DNA of 64,000 bases from Mucilaginibacter segetis (GCF_016522075.1 NZ_JAEHFW010000001.1:186001-250000); one strand, 5' to 3'; positions 1 through 9,004 are shown, counted from the stretch's first letter. Numbers and translations are program-made. Notes: generated by a model not told the origin, from the sequence alone.

Positions 1-266
1 TTCTTCTGGCACTTATGCAGGGTACCGATACTGCATTATTGGTGTTTGGTTTATATACCGGCATACAAGTAGTGCAAAGTGCAGTTACCCAACCCCTTAT
101 TCAAAAGAAAATGGTAAGCATGCCGCCCGCTCTGGTTATATTCGGCCAGGTAGCCATGGGGCTACTTAGCGGTTTTTGGGGCGTTTTGCTGGCAACACCG
201 GTTATAGCCGTATTAATGACCCTGGTTGATCAACTATATATAAAACAGCAGCACGATGATCATTAA
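1..266 (+). CDS. AI-2E/PerM-family membrane transporter, C-terminal fragment
   Basis: Only the last ~88 codons are in the window; the frame is open at the left edge, so the gene starts upstream. What is visible is strongly hydrophobic, with two membrane segments. Near the end it has the pattern G-(F)W-G-V-L-L-A-T-P-V-x-A-V-L followed by a short charged tail rich in His and Asp. This resembles the conserved last membrane segment of the AI-2E transporter/PerM family (about 350-residue inner-membrane proteins with 7-8 segments; members export small molecules or act as Na+/H+ antiporters). Substrate cannot be inferred. The family call rests on this terminal motif alone and is therefore moderate. 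Confidence 0.6.
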   Translation, partial: LLALMQGTDTALLVFGLYTGIQVVQSAVTQPLIQKKMVSMPPALVIFGQVAMGLLSGFWGVLLATPVIAVLMTLVDQLYIKQQHDDH

Positions 267-350
267 TAATACAATCAGGCAGCATGGCAGGTCAATCGGC
301 AGCCGTCAACAGAAAATGGAGATACTCAATAATAAACTTAAACGTCTTCA

Positions 351-782
351 TCAGTTACCAACCGGACCAGGTGTTGTTTGGTAAAGTTTGAAAGTGAAAA
401 GGATATTTACTGCAGCCAGGATCAAAACCGTCACAGGAATAACCGGCGGTTTGATGCCCAGGGGCAACACATTAGCCGGCACGTTGGGCTGAAGATGAAC
501 ATAGATAGCCGTGATCATTGTGAAAACCACCAGAACTGACCCGGCGATAATGAAAGCGAGAAATCGTCTATAAAAAATTTTGCTTTTAATAATTAATGCG
601 CCAAGTAATATCAGGCCCGTTGTAATTTCTGTGCCTACGCCAAAAGGAAACATAAAATCTCCCAGGCCACTATTGATGAGTTGAATATGGAACCAACTGC
701 CAAATGGATCCACCAATTTTAAAGCGCCGAACGCGAATATAAAGCTGCCTAATAGTAAGCTTCTTATTTTTAAGGATTTCAT
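351..782 (-). CDS. DoxX-like small integral membrane protein
   Basis: A protein of 143 residues with four predicted membrane segments and short loops, the size and topology of DoxX/DoxX-like proteins. The first segment is followed by K-L-x-D-P, then a G-(V)-G-x-E-I-x-x-G-hydrophobic stretch as in the second DoxX helix. I start it at the internal ATG (MKSLKIRS, position 782) because the 21 residues upstream are not membrane-like and that ATG directly precedes the first helix; a start at 845 is possible. It lies downstream of the AraC-type regulator on the same strand, about 70 bases away, so the two may be co-transcribed and the regulator may control it. DoxX-like proteins have been linked to redox or thiol stress in other bacteria; function here is unknown. 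Confidence 0.6.
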   Translation of the reverse strand: MKSLKIRSLLLGSFIFAFGALKLVDPFGSWFHIQLINSGLGDFMFPFGVGTEITTGLILLGALIIKSKIFYRRFLAFIIAGSVLVVFTMITAIYVHLQPNVPANVLPLGIKPPVIPVTVLILAAVNILFTFKLYQTTPGPVGN

Positions 783-854
783 GATGATTGTTTTTTTAAC
801 AAAACTACATGCTATCATGAGCAGGGGTTTGACTGGCCGGTTCAATTGTTTGAC

Positions 855-1694
855 TTACCGGTTCAATGATCTAAAATCTGAGGGAGAAGATTTATATTTT
901 TGTTTAAAAGACCTTGAAAAATGAGCGATGTCTTTGAACCCAACCTTATAGCAAATCTCACTGACAGATAATTCAGTTTTTAAAAGCAATTTTTTGGACT
1001 CTTCGAGTCTTTTGTCCTTTAAATAGTTGGAGGGCGTATCCCGAAATTGTTTTTTAAATTCCCTTTTGAAGGTTGAAAGACTCAAACCGGACAGGCTCGC
1101 CAGTTCGCTGATAGAAAGATCTGAATGTAAATGGTTTTCCACTACTTCCGAGAGCGTCACGTGGCGGGGAGAATAGAGGCTGGAGAACAAAGTGGAGACC
1201 GTACCTGCATTACTGGTCTGCATTAATAATAAAACTATTTCTTTCATTTTTAGCAATAGTAATTCAGGGTTCATGAGTTCCCGATGATCAAAGTACAGGG
1301 CCAGGCTTTCGATGAAATGAGTGATCAAAAAAGATCCTTTTATCTCCACAGTGTCTCTTTTTTCCTGGTTTGATTTGATGGTAGCGGGGAAATCACTTTT
1401 ATAAAGTTCCTTTAAGATACCCGGATAAAGATGAACCGCATAAACTTCGGAAGGTTCACCCGCCAGATTCCCGATAAAATCCGCGAAATATGTTCCGCAT
1501 TTCAACAAGACTGTATTATCTGAAGTTAAGTCAAGTTTTGCTGTAGCGGACCAAATAACTGTATCGGTGTTTTTAAAGTGGAGAAAACAGGCGTTATCCT
1601 GAAAAATAGTCGAAAAACGATGAGGTGGCTGAATCAGCAATTTTTCAATGACACATTGATCTTTGTAGTTGAAAGTTTCCCGTTTTAGTAGCAT
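855..1694 (-). CDS. AraC-family transcriptional regulator
   Basis: 279 residues. The last ~100 residues form a complete AraC double helix-turn-helix: first helix pair around D-L-S-I-S-E-L-A-S-L-S-G-L-S, linker R-L-E-E-S-K-K-L-L, second pair with S-V-S-E-I-C-Y-K-V-G-F-K-D-x-x-H-F-S-R-S-F-K, then the terminal P-S-D-F-R. The N-terminal ~175 residues are a divergent sensor region without recognisable ligand motifs; it resembles the cupin-like N-terminus of exoenzyme-type Bacteroidota AraC regulators. It probably controls itself and the DoxX-like gene just downstream. The start (ATG at 1694) has no in-frame upstream alternative that looks better. No target operator was recognised. Confidence 0.85.
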   Translation of the reverse strand: MLLKRETFNYKDQCVIEKLLIQPPHRFSTIFQDNACFLHFKNTDTVIWSATAKLDLTSDNTVLLKCGTYFADFIGNLAGEPSEVYAVHLYPGILKELYKSDFPATIKSNQEKRDTVEIKGSFLITHFIESLALYFDHRELMNPELLLLKMKEIVLLLMQTSNAGTVSTLFSSLYSPRHVTLSEVVENHLHSDLSISELASLSGLSLSTFKREFKKQFRDTPSNYLKDKRLEESKKLLLKTELSVSEICYKVGFKDIAHFSRSFKQKYKSSPSDFRSLNR

Positions 1695-2292
1695 TGCCAG
1701 AGTTTACTTATGCGAAGCTATTTCCTGATATGTATCAAAAGTGGATAACTGATTTTTGCCAGCGTACACGGGATTTAATTTCCATGTCTATAGATATTTC
1801 CGGTCTTCATCGTGCTTGTCAAAAGCTATTTTTATCAATTTCAGAGCTCTCCCTAACAGGAGTAAAAGTAAAAAGAATACTCCGCAAATCTGAGTTCTGC
1901 CTCTGTTTCATTTTAATAATCAAACAAATTAAATATATTGATTACGAACAATCTTATTAAAGTTCGCCAAATATTAACAGTAGAATTGTGATTACATTTC
2001 CTCATCGTTTCCGCTCAAAATGGATACTGCGGAGCTTTTCTAACATAAGGCTGATTTTAAAGTTAAACAAAATACCTTTATCCGAATCCTCACACCAGAT
2101 GTCCGCGCCTTAAATAACCTGTATGTCAATTTATTAAGTGACTTCATTGTGTGATTTTTGAATTTAAAATCACACATGGAATCAAGCAATAGAGTTATGC
2201 GTTTTTATGCGATTTTTGGTAGGGTAGAAAATAGAAAAAGCCCTTTAAAATACAATTAAAGGGCTTTTTGACACTTTTGTTAACGTTATCAG
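1695..2292. other. gene-poor intergenic region
   Basis: Nearly 600 bases between the AraC-type gene and tRNA-Ser with no convincing gene. Reading frames here are short, rich in rare residues and lack start context. The right end holds a hairpin terminator (2235-2269) for the tRNA. I looked for a duplicate of the tRNA 3' end, which would mark an integrated or excised element, and saw none in this stretch. It may be decayed sequence, but nothing identifiable remains. Confidence 0.5.
2235..2269 (-). terminator. intrinsic terminator after tRNA-Ser
   Basis: Perfect 12-base arms (2235-2246 and 2258-2269; AAAAAGCCCTTT and its complement) around an 11-base loop. The A/T ends of the stem provide the U tract in either direction. 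It lies 24 bases past the 3' end of the minus-strand tRNA gene. Confidence 0.75.
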
Positions 2293-2380
2293 CGGAGAGG
2301 GAGGGATTCGAACCCTCGATACACTTTTGGCGTATACACACTTTCCAGGCGTGCTCTTTCGACCACTCAGACACCTCTCC
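2293..2380 (-). tRNA. tRNA-Ser (anticodon GGA)
   Basis: On the minus strand the 5' acceptor arm GGAGAGG (2380-2374) pairs perfectly with the arm at 2300-2294, followed by discriminator G at 2293. The anticodon stem CACGC/GTGTG encloses the 7-base loop CTGGAAA, giving anticodon GGA (reads UCC/UCU). There is a long variable arm typical of class II serine tRNAs, and the T arm has the conserved GGTTCGAATCC. CCA is not encoded: the next bases are CT. Length 88 bases is normal for tRNA-Ser. Confidence 0.97.
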
Positions 2381-2431
2381 GTATTTTGAGCATGCAAAGG
2401 TAAAATAATAACGTTTATGCGCAACAAAAAA

Positions 2432-2458
2432 ACGGGGTCTGTAAAAAACAGGCCCCGT
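2432..2458 (-). terminator. minus-strand hairpin with U tract
   Basis: Arms 2432-2442 and 2448-2458 pair over 11 bases with one G-T pair around five A's. On the minus strand it is followed by a run of seven T's, the form of an intrinsic terminator. No minus-strand gene lies to its right, since the next gene is the plus-strand polyprenyl synthase, so it would end either an antisense transcript or a short unannotated RNA. The core 16 bases recur at 24265-24280. Confidence 0.45.
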
Positions 2459-2650
2459 CTCAAAACGAAAACTTTAACTCACAAATCAAAACTTCTGTAT
2501 TCTATTAACTAACTATACATATGAGCACAAAAAGCAGTTATGGTTTAATGTAATTTAAAAAATAACCTATAGGGGCAGATTTATATTTTTACCTTATGTT
2601 TGCTGCAAATTGCCTCACCGGCTATATGTTACATAAAGCATGTTTATTTA

Positions 2651-3622
2651 ATGCTAAACATCAACGAGATTAAAAAACCCATAGCTGCTGAAATTGATGT
2701 TTTTGAAGAGAAATTCAAAACATCAATGCAAAGTGCTGTGCCCTTGCTTGATCGTATTACCCATTATATAGTAAAGCGTAAGGGTAAGCAAATACGGCCC
2801 ATGTTCGTGTTCTTTTCTGCCAGTATATGCGGGGGTATTAATGAAAGCACGCATCGCGGTGCGGCTTTGGTGGAGTTGCTGCACACGGCCACACTGGTGC
2901 ATGATGATGTGGTGGATAACTCCTACCAGCGCCGGGGGTTTTTCTCCATCAACGCTTTATGGAAAAATAAAATAGCCGTACTGGTGGGCGATTACCTGTT
3001 ATCAAAAGGGTTGTTGCTTTCTATAGATAACGGGGATTTTAAATTGCTTAAGATCGTATCTGAGGCGGTAAAGCAGATGAGCGAAGGCGAACTGTTGCAG
3101 ATAGAAAAGGTGCGGAGAATGGATATCAGCGAGGATGTTTATTACGAAGTGATACGCCAAAAAACCGCGTCACTTATTGCATCATGCTGTGCCTGTGGAG
3201 CGGCGTCTGCCGGTGCGGACGATGCAACTATTGAAAAAATGCGGCTTTTTGGAGAAAAAATAGGCATCGCTTTCCAGATTAAGGATGATATGTTTGATTT
3301 TGGCACCGACGATGTAGGCAAACCTTTAGGCATTGATATAAAAGAGAAAAAGGTTACTCTGCCGCTTATATACGCGCTCAATAACAGTCAATCTGCTGAA
3401 CGGAAAAGGATGATCAATCTGGTAAAAAATCATAATGATGATCCTAAGAAAATAGCGGAGATCATCGCTTTTGTAAAGGAAAAGGGCGGACTACAATACG
3501 CAGGTACGCAAATGAAAAAATATCAGGAGGAGGCTTTTGAAATTTTAAACACCTTCCCTGCCGGTGATGCCCGAACAGGATTAGAGCAGCTGGTCCGTTT
3601 TACTACCGAGCGTAATAAATAG
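2651..3622 (+). CDS. polyprenyl (long-chain) diphosphate synthase
   Basis: 323 residues starting at the ATG at 2651; an upstream TTG would add 17 residues not expected in the family. It is a trans-isoprenyl diphosphate synthase, adding isopentenyl diphosphate units to an allylic primer. The first aspartate motif DDVVD is at 85-89, preceded by H-T-A-T-L-V-H and followed by RRG; the second motif DDMFD is at 212-216. GKQIRP near residue 45-50 binds the homoallylic substrate. The residue five positions before the first motif is Ala (A80), the small residue typical of enzymes making long chains, so it likely makes the C35-C40 side chain of menaquinone. That product assignment is inference. It is followed after 67 bases by cdaA and may share its transcript. 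Confidence 0.92.
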   Translation: MLNINEIKKPIAAEIDVFEEKFKTSMQSAVPLLDRITHYIVKRKGKQIRPMFVFFSASICGGINESTHRGAALVELLHTATLVHDDVVDNSYQRRGFFSINALWKNKIAVLVGDYLLSKGLLLSIDNGDFKLLKIVSEAVKQMSEGELLQIEKVRRMDISEDVYYEVIRQKTASLIASCCACGAASAGADDATIEKMRLFGEKIGIAFQIKDDMFDFGTDDVGKPLGIDIKEKKVTLPLIYALNNSQSAERKRMINLVKNHNDDPKKIAEIIAFVKEKGGLQYAGTQMKKYQEEAFEILNTFPAGDARTGLEQLVRFTTERNK

Positions 3623-3689
3623 ATTTTAATTCTGCTAATACTTACCTCCTGTGAATATGATGTTAGCGGAAACTTATTAACTTCGTAAC

Positions 3690-4481
3690 ATGCAATTTTT
3701 TGATCTGAGCTTCCTGAAATTCAGCTTTTTTGATGTACTGGATATCATACTGGTAGCTTTTATCATATATCAGTTGTATAATCTTATACGTGGCACTATA
3801 GCAGCTAACATATTTATTGGCCTTATCACCATTTATTTATTGTACATGGTAGTAAAGGCGCTGCAAATGAGGCTGCTTACCGGTATATTGGATAAGTTTG
3901 TTGATGTGGGTATTATTGCCATTATTGTGGTTTTTCAGCAGGAGGTAAGGCGGTTTTTGTTGCTGGTAGGTAAAAACGCATCCCTGCAGCGCAATAAGGC
4001 CTGGTGGAAATACTTTTTTGGTAAAGATGAAGCGGAGAAAAACAACTATGCACGTATAAAACCTATAATTGATGCATGTAAGGTGATGAAACAAACCCGT
4101 ACCGGGGCACTTATTGTATTTGCCAAATATTACGACGAACAATTTTATCAGAACAGTTGCGAGGTAATGGAGGCCAAGATATCCAAACGTTTATTGGAGA
4201 GTATTTTTCAGAAGAACAGTCCGCTGCATGACGGTGCTGTGGTTATAGCCGAAAATAAAATAAAATCGGCCAGTTGTATACTGCCCGTAACCGAAAAGGC
4301 CGACCTTCCCGCACAGTTCGGATTGCGCCATCGGGCGGGTATAGGGGTTACCGAAGCCAATGATGCCACCGCCATTATCGTATCTGAAGAGACAGGAGAG
4401 ATATCCTACGCCAAGCAGGGCCGTGTAAAAATGAACATCAGTTTTGCTGAACTGGAAAAACTGCTAAATAAAGATTTTTAA
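3690..4481 (+). CDS. cdaA: diadenylate cyclase CdaA (c-di-AMP synthase)
   Basis: 263 residues, the usual CdaA length. The N-terminal ~95 residues hold three membrane helices, and the rest is a cytoplasmic DAC (DisA_N) domain. Catalytic motifs are present: DGA at 181-183 in the context S-P-L-H-D-G-A-V-V-I, and RHR at 213-215 in G-L-R-H-R-A-G-I-G. The enzyme condenses two ATP into cyclic di-AMP, which in other bacteria controls osmolyte transport and wall homeostasis. In Firmicutes cdaA is paired with cdaR and glmM, and neither is present here; the upstream neighbour is a polyprenyl synthase instead. It is convergent with the next gene, whose stop codon lies only two bases from this one. Confidence 0.93.
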   Translation: MQFFDLSFLKFSFFDVLDIILVAFIIYQLYNLIRGTIAANIFIGLITIYLLYMVVKALQMRLLTGILDKFVDVGIIAIIVVFQQEVRRFLLLVGKNASLQRNKAWWKYFFGKDEAEKNNYARIKPIIDACKVMKQTRTGALIVFAKYYDEQFYQNSCEVMEAKISKRLLESIFQKNSPLHDGAVVIAENKIKSASCILPVTEKADLPAQFGLRHRAGIGVTEANDATAIIVSEETGEISYAKQGRVKMNISFAELEKLLNKDF

Positions 4482-4483
4482 CC

Positions 4484-4855
4484 TTACGGATTAACTGTTG
4501 TAATGATCTTCTTTTTATCCAAAGGCATGCCTGCTATCGGCATTTTAGAATTGCCCTGTAATTTAATCACCGGCATACGGTCGTAACCTTCCAATACCGC
4601 TATAGGCATGGTATGCGCTTTCGCTTCAGATACTTCTGCCACTGTATGAAGTTGATTCAAATTTTTCAGATCGGTTAAACTACCCAGCTTAGGAGATTTA
4701 AGATAATCCTGTATAGATGGAGCTATCAGCATGGTATCTACCTTTAGCGAATAGGGTTTCTGCAATAAACTATTGTTAGGTGATGTAAGTTTATTTTGAG
4801 CCATTAATTCGCCCGATACAGCGAGCAATACGATCATAAAAAGATACTTTTTCAT
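4484..4855 (-). CDS. small secreted protein of unknown function
   Basis: 123 residues from the ATG at 4855 (MKKYLF). A Sec signal peptide (K-K, about 14 hydrophobic residues, cleavage after L-M-A) is followed by a soluble ~100-residue region ending close to a K-K-K-I-I pattern. I recognise no domain. The mature part is rich in Lys, Leu, Pro and Met. The gene is convergent with cdaA with almost no spacer and has a ~90-base leader containing the M1 peptidase terminator on its right. It is likely periplasmic. Confidence 0.6.
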   Translation of the reverse strand: MKKYLFMIVLLAVSGELMAQNKLTSPNNSLLQKPYSLKVDTMLIAPSIQDYLKSPKLGSLTDLKNLNQLHTVAEVSEAKAHTMPIAVLEGYDRMPVIKLQGNSKMPIAGMPLDKKKIITTVNP

Positions 4856-4946
4856 AAGCAACAGGTTTATAGGCTAAGTTAAATGTTTCATAATTAACAT
4901 GCTACTTAAAAAGTGTTAAATTTTAGCATGGAATATTTATAAACAA

Positions 4947-4978
4947 ACAAAGCCGCCCGGAATTTCAGGCGGCTTTGT
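4947..4978 (-). terminator. terminator after the M1 aminopeptidase
   Basis: Perfect 11-base arms (4947-4957 and 4968-4978, core AAAGCCGCC) with a 10-base loop. It lies 22 bases beyond the stop of the minus-strand M1 peptidase. The A/T-rich stem base gives a U-rich tail. Confidence 0.75.
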
Positions 4979-5000
4979 TATAATATATATTACCCGAGGC

Positions 5001-7481
5001 TTACTTAAGCGCCTCTATCGCTTTGTCAACTTGTGCAGCCGACTCTGTATCGTTCAATTTAGCACGCTCGTTTTTAATGCCGGTAAGTATTTGTATTACT
5101 TGCGGTGCAACACCATATTGCTTGTATTTTACACCAAAGTCACCTATGAGCTTAATGCCTTGCTGAGCATATTCCGGATTTTTAACCCGGCCTGTAAAGT
5201 CAGCAAATTTTTTCATCAGGTTAAATTGCGTTTGCGGCGCTCCGTTTTTAAATTCATCGTAAACGTACGGCCATTGCGCATCGGTACCATTGGTAGCATA
5301 TACATTTAGTATAGCTTGCGCCAGATCACCCTCTGCATCTTTTTCATAATTTTTAGCCAGGGTCATAGCTTGTTGAGGCTCTATCATGCCTATAGCATTT
5401 ATTGCAGCACCTTCAATAGCGTATGACGGGTTCTCTAATGCCTGTTTAAACAAGTTCATATTGCCTGATGCCTTAAGTTTGCCTAAAGCAGTAATTGCAG
5501 CTGCCCTTACCAAATTGTTATCATCGGTTTGCGCCAAAGTTACCAGTACAGGTAAAGCAGCGTTATGGATATCATCATTAGTAAGGTTAAGTGCTTTAAT
5601 AGCCCTTATACGCAGGCCATAGTACTTATCCTTTAAGGCGGCAATGATAACTTTTTGCCCGCCCTTATCGCCCTGGTTTTTAGCAGCGAAGTCTATAGCC
5701 TCCAAACGATCTAAATACAACGGTGCGTTAAAGTATTGGAATACATATTCGGCAAGTGTTTTAGTCTCATTTCTTTTAGCTACCAATATTTTATCGCCGT
5801 CAACATTAACCAGGTCGGGTTTTGAGGCAACCGCGAAAGTTAAAGTATCGGTTTTATCCTTCATCCAGATATTGTGGCGGGTTTTTTTACCACCTGCGTA
5901 TATATCAATAGCCATTGGTAAAATAAAGGCATCCCCGTCTTGTGATTGTTCCAGATAAACGGTTTGCGTTTTAGTGGCATCATCCCATTTATAGCTGATG
6001 TTTAATACAGGATTACCTGCACCATAATACCATTGATTAAAGAACCAGTTAAGGTCACGGCCACTGGCTTCTTCCATTGCTAAACGCAATTGTTGTGCTT
6101 CGCCGTTTTTAAAGGCATTGGTGGTAAGGTAAATGTTCAGGCCTTTATAAAATGCGGCATTACCTAAAAAGTTGCGCAGCATATACAATATGCAACCACC
6201 TTTTTGGTAGGTAACCTGGTCAAACATATCTTCTTTATCCGCATAATGAAAACGCACCAGATCTTTTGTCTTAAGGTTAGGATTACTCAGGTAAGCCATT
6301 CTGTCGCCGTAGATGTGCTCATCCCCGGCATCCTTGCCATATTTATGCTCTGCCCAAAGGCTTTCGCTGAAATCAGCGAATGATTCATTTACAGTTAGGT
6401 TGCTCCAGCTTTCGGTAGTTACATAGTCGCCAAACCACTGGTGAAACAGTTCGTGTACAATGGTGCTTCTGCCGGCATCGTAATAGCGGTCGGCCAGTTC
6501 GCGTTTTGTTCCCTGTACATATTCGCCGTGCAGGGTAGCTGTGGTATTTTCCATAGCGCCGCTCACATAATCGCGTACTACAATCTGCGCGTATTTGTTC
6601 CACGGATAATCAACACCTAATGTCTTAGAGTAAAACTCCATTACCTCCGGTGTAAAGCCGAATATATCTTTAGCATATGGCGCATATTTAGGCTCCAGGT
6701 AATAGTCTACCGGCTTATCGCGCCACTTGTCATGATAAATTTTAAAATCGCCTACAGCCATCATAAACAGGTAAGGCGAATGTGGCAGTTCCATTTTCCA
6801 GGTATCGGTACGGGTGCCATCCTTATTAACTTTTTGAGATGCCAGACGACCGTTAGAAAGGGTAACATATTTAGCTGGAACCGTCATGCTGATCTCGTCA
6901 GTGGTTTTCTGATTCGGCTTATCAATTGTAGGGAACCAGCATGATGAGCTTTCGGTTTCGCCCTGTGTCCATATCTGGGTTGGTTTATCTTTTTCTGTGC
7001 CATCAGGGTTAATAAAATATAAACCTTTGGCATCATTAATAGCTGCGCTGCCTTTTACGTGTAACTCGTTAGGTTTAGCAGTGTAATCAATATAAATAGT
7101 ATATTTTTCGTTGTTCTGATAAACCTTATCCAGTTGTATGGCTACGGTTAGGCTATCATCATAAGTATATTTAAGCGGGATGTTTTTGCCATTTTTAACC
7201 ACGGCTATTGTCTTAAGATCCATGCCTTTGGCATCGAGCCTTAATGAATCGGTTGGGTAAAAATGTGGTTTAAGTGTAACCCATTCTTTTCCGTACATGT
7301 ACCGTTTTTTGTAGTCGAAACGTACATCAAGTTTGGTATGTACCAGGTCATTGATCTTGGTTGGGGTAGCCCTGTAAATTTTTAAAGCAGGGTCCTGCGG
7401 CTTTGCTGTTTGCGCTATAGCGGTATTTAATGAACAGGCAATAATGCTGCCTGCCAGTAACACAGCGTAAATTTTTTTCAT
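5001..7481 (-). CDS. M1-family zinc aminopeptidase with HEAT-like C-terminus
   Basis: 826 residues with a Sec signal peptide (cleavage near A-I-A-Q, residue 24), so periplasmic or outer-membrane facing. The gluzincin signature is complete: the exopeptidase motif GAMEN at 308-312, zinc motif HELFH at 343-347 and the third zinc ligand Glu366 in N-E-S. An N-terminal beta-sandwich (about 40-240) precedes the catalytic domain. The last ~220 residues show repeated A-A-x-x-A-L-G-K-L/A-I-x-A-I-G helices, HEAT-like, as in other Bacteroidota M1 enzymes. It removes N-terminal amino acids from peptides, presumably for nutrition. It stands alone, with its own terminator at 4947-4978 and a 178-base divergent spacer to the oxidoreductase gene. 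Confidence 0.93.
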   Translation of the reverse strand: MKKIYAVLLAGSIIACSLNTAIAQTAKPQDPALKIYRATPTKINDLVHTKLDVRFDYKKRYMYGKEWVTLKPHFYPTDSLRLDAKGMDLKTIAVVKNGKNIPLKYTYDDSLTVAIQLDKVYQNNEKYTIYIDYTAKPNELHVKGSAAINDAKGLYFINPDGTEKDKPTQIWTQGETESSSCWFPTIDKPNQKTTDEISMTVPAKYVTLSNGRLASQKVNKDGTRTDTWKMELPHSPYLFMMAVGDFKIYHDKWRDKPVDYYLEPKYAPYAKDIFGFTPEVMEFYSKTLGVDYPWNKYAQIVVRDYVSGAMENTTATLHGEYVQGTKRELADRYYDAGRSTIVHELFHQWFGDYVTTESWSNLTVNESFADFSESLWAEHKYGKDAGDEHIYGDRMAYLSNPNLKTKDLVRFHYADKEDMFDQVTYQKGGCILYMLRNFLGNAAFYKGLNIYLTTNAFKNGEAQQLRLAMEEASGRDLNWFFNQWYYGAGNPVLNISYKWDDATKTQTVYLEQSQDGDAFILPMAIDIYAGGKKTRHNIWMKDKTDTLTFAVASKPDLVNVDGDKILVAKRNETKTLAEYVFQYFNAPLYLDRLEAIDFAAKNQGDKGGQKVIIAALKDKYYGLRIRAIKALNLTNDDIHNAALPVLVTLAQTDDNNLVRAAAITALGKLKASGNMNLFKQALENPSYAIEGAAINAIGMIEPQQAMTLAKNYEKDAEGDLAQAILNVYATNGTDAQWPYVYDEFKNGAPQTQFNLMKKFADFTGRVKNPEYAQQGIKLIGDFGVKYKQYGVAPQVIQILTGIKNERAKLNDTESAAQVDKAIEALK

Positions 7482-7659
7482 ACAGTTAATTAGTTTGATT
7501 GATATGCGTGCATAATAAAAGCTAAATTATTAGTTTTTATTCGGATTTAAGACGATTTTTCTGCCTTTATGTTACACTGCTTTATTTATTAAATACTAAA
7601 TTAGCATAACCAATTGTAGCTGTACTTGCAGCGCCTTTTTATTAAAACCAGTCTTTATT

Positions 7660-8985
7660 ATGCAAAGAAGAAGATTTATCCGGGATGTGGCTTTAACAGG
7701 CAGTAGTTTTTTAGTTGGTCCGTCGCTTATGGCAGCGGGTGTCTACAAAGGCTCGCCTAATAAAAAAGTAGTAATAGGTGTAATGGGAGTTAATGGCCGC
7801 GGCTCATTCCTGGCCCAAAAGCTGGCAGCAATTCCCGATACTGAAATTGCTTATATCTGCGATGTGGACAGTATTGCCATGGCAAAATGTATAGCCGAAG
7901 TAGAAAAAATAACAGGGAAAAAGCCAAAAGGAATAACTGACATAAGACAATTGCTGGATAAAAAGGACTTTGATGCGCTGGTTATAGCAGCGCCGGATCA
8001 TTGGCACGCCCCGGCAACTATTTTAGCCTGCCAGGCGGGAAAGCATGTGTATGTGGAGAAACCCTGTAGCCATAACCCCGAGGAAGGCGAAATGGCTATT
8101 GCAGCCGCAAAAAAATATGGCCGGCTGGTGCAAATGGGCAGCCAGCGACGCTCTTTTAATAACGTACAAAAGATGGTACAGGAACTGCACGACGGCGTTA
8201 TTGGCAGGGCGTATTTCGCAAGGGGCTGGTACGCTAATCACCGGCCGTCAATTGGTATTGGTAAAGTAGTGCCCGTACCCGCTAATCTGAATTATGAATT
8301 ATGGCAGGGTTATGCGCCAAGGATGCCCTATAAGGATAACCTGATCCATTATAACTGGCATTGGTTCTGGAACTGGGGAACAGGTGAGGCACTAAATAAC
8401 GGTACGCACGAAATTGATGTAATGCGCTGGGGCTTGGGTGCTGATTTCCCGGAAAAAGTGACCTCATCCGGCGGACGTTTTGCTTTTAAGGATGATTGGC
8501 AAACTCCCGATACACAAACCATTCTGGTAAATTTCCCGAATGATACGGCTATTGCCTGGGAAGGGCGCAGTTGTAATGGTTTTAACTCCGAAGGAGTGGG
8601 CAGAGGAGTAATATTTTACGGGGATAACGGTACCATATATTATGGAGGCGGAAATGGCTATATAGTATATGATGCGGATAATAAATTGGTGAAGGAAATA
8701 AAGGATGAAACACCTATTGATGCAACCAATACCGTAAGCCCTACAGAATTGCTGGACAGGGTACATCTGCAGAACTTTATAAATGCCATACAGGGATCGG
8801 AAAAGCTTACCCAGCAGATAGAAAGCGGACATAAATCGACACTTATACCGCAATTGGGCAATATTGCACAGCGTGTAGGCAGGGTGTTGAACTGTAACCC
8901 GGCAAACGGGCATATATTAAATGATACCGAAGCCAATAAATTATGGACCAGGGAATATGAACCCGGATGGAACCTAAAAGTATAA
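7660..8985 (+). CDS. Gfo/Idh/MocA-family oxidoreductase, exported (Tat-like signal)
   Basis: 441 residues. The N-terminus has RRRF at residues 3-6 followed by a hydrophobic stretch, a twin-arginine-type signal typical of exported Bacteroidota members of this family. The NAD(P)-binding Rossmann fold follows (V-V-I-G-V-M-G-V-N-G-R-G), then A-P-D-H-W-H and the family signature E-K-P-C-S-H. The C-terminal half is the GFO_IDH_MocA C-domain with W-H-W-F-W-N-W-G-T-G-E. Such enzymes oxidise or reduce hydroxyls on sugars or cyclitols with a tightly bound nicotinamide cofactor. It is followed 19 bases later by a DUF1080 protein, a pairing that suggests 3-keto-sugar chemistry in the periplasm (inference). 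Confidence 0.9.
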   Translation: MQRRRFIRDVALTGSSFLVGPSLMAAGVYKGSPNKKVVIGVMGVNGRGSFLAQKLAAIPDTEIAYICDVDSIAMAKCIAEVEKITGKKPKGITDIRQLLDKKDFDALVIAAPDHWHAPATILACQAGKHVYVEKPCSHNPEEGEMAIAAAKKYGRLVQMGSQRRSFNNVQKMVQELHDGVIGRAYFARGWYANHRPSIGIGKVVPVPANLNYELWQGYAPRMPYKDNLIHYNWHWFWNWGTGEALNNGTHEIDVMRWGLGADFPEKVTSSGGRFAFKDDWQTPDTQTILVNFPNDTAIAWEGRSCNGFNSEGVGRGVIFYGDNGTIYYGGGNGYIVYDADNKLVKEIKDETPIDATNTVSPTELLDRVHLQNFINAIQGSEKLTQQIESGHKSTLIPQLGNIAQRVGRVLNCNPANGHILNDTEANKLWTREYEPGWNLKV

Positions 8986-9004
8986 TAGCAGCTCTTAAAT
9001 TATT

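Noticed and set aside
1694..1960. Possible 88-residue protein after the AraC-type gene
   Set aside because: It starts with TTG, lacks a ribosome-binding site and family features, and has an odd Cys/Ile-rich composition. It overlaps the AraC gene's start codon.
1981..2234. Possible decayed integrase or element beside tRNA-Ser
   Set aside because: A tRNA-adjacent gene-poor stretch is suggestive, but no integrase motif and no duplicated tRNA end were found.
2245..2463. Minus-strand 72-codon frame near 2.3 kb
   Set aside because: It runs through tRNA-Ser and its terminators and has no protein-like character.
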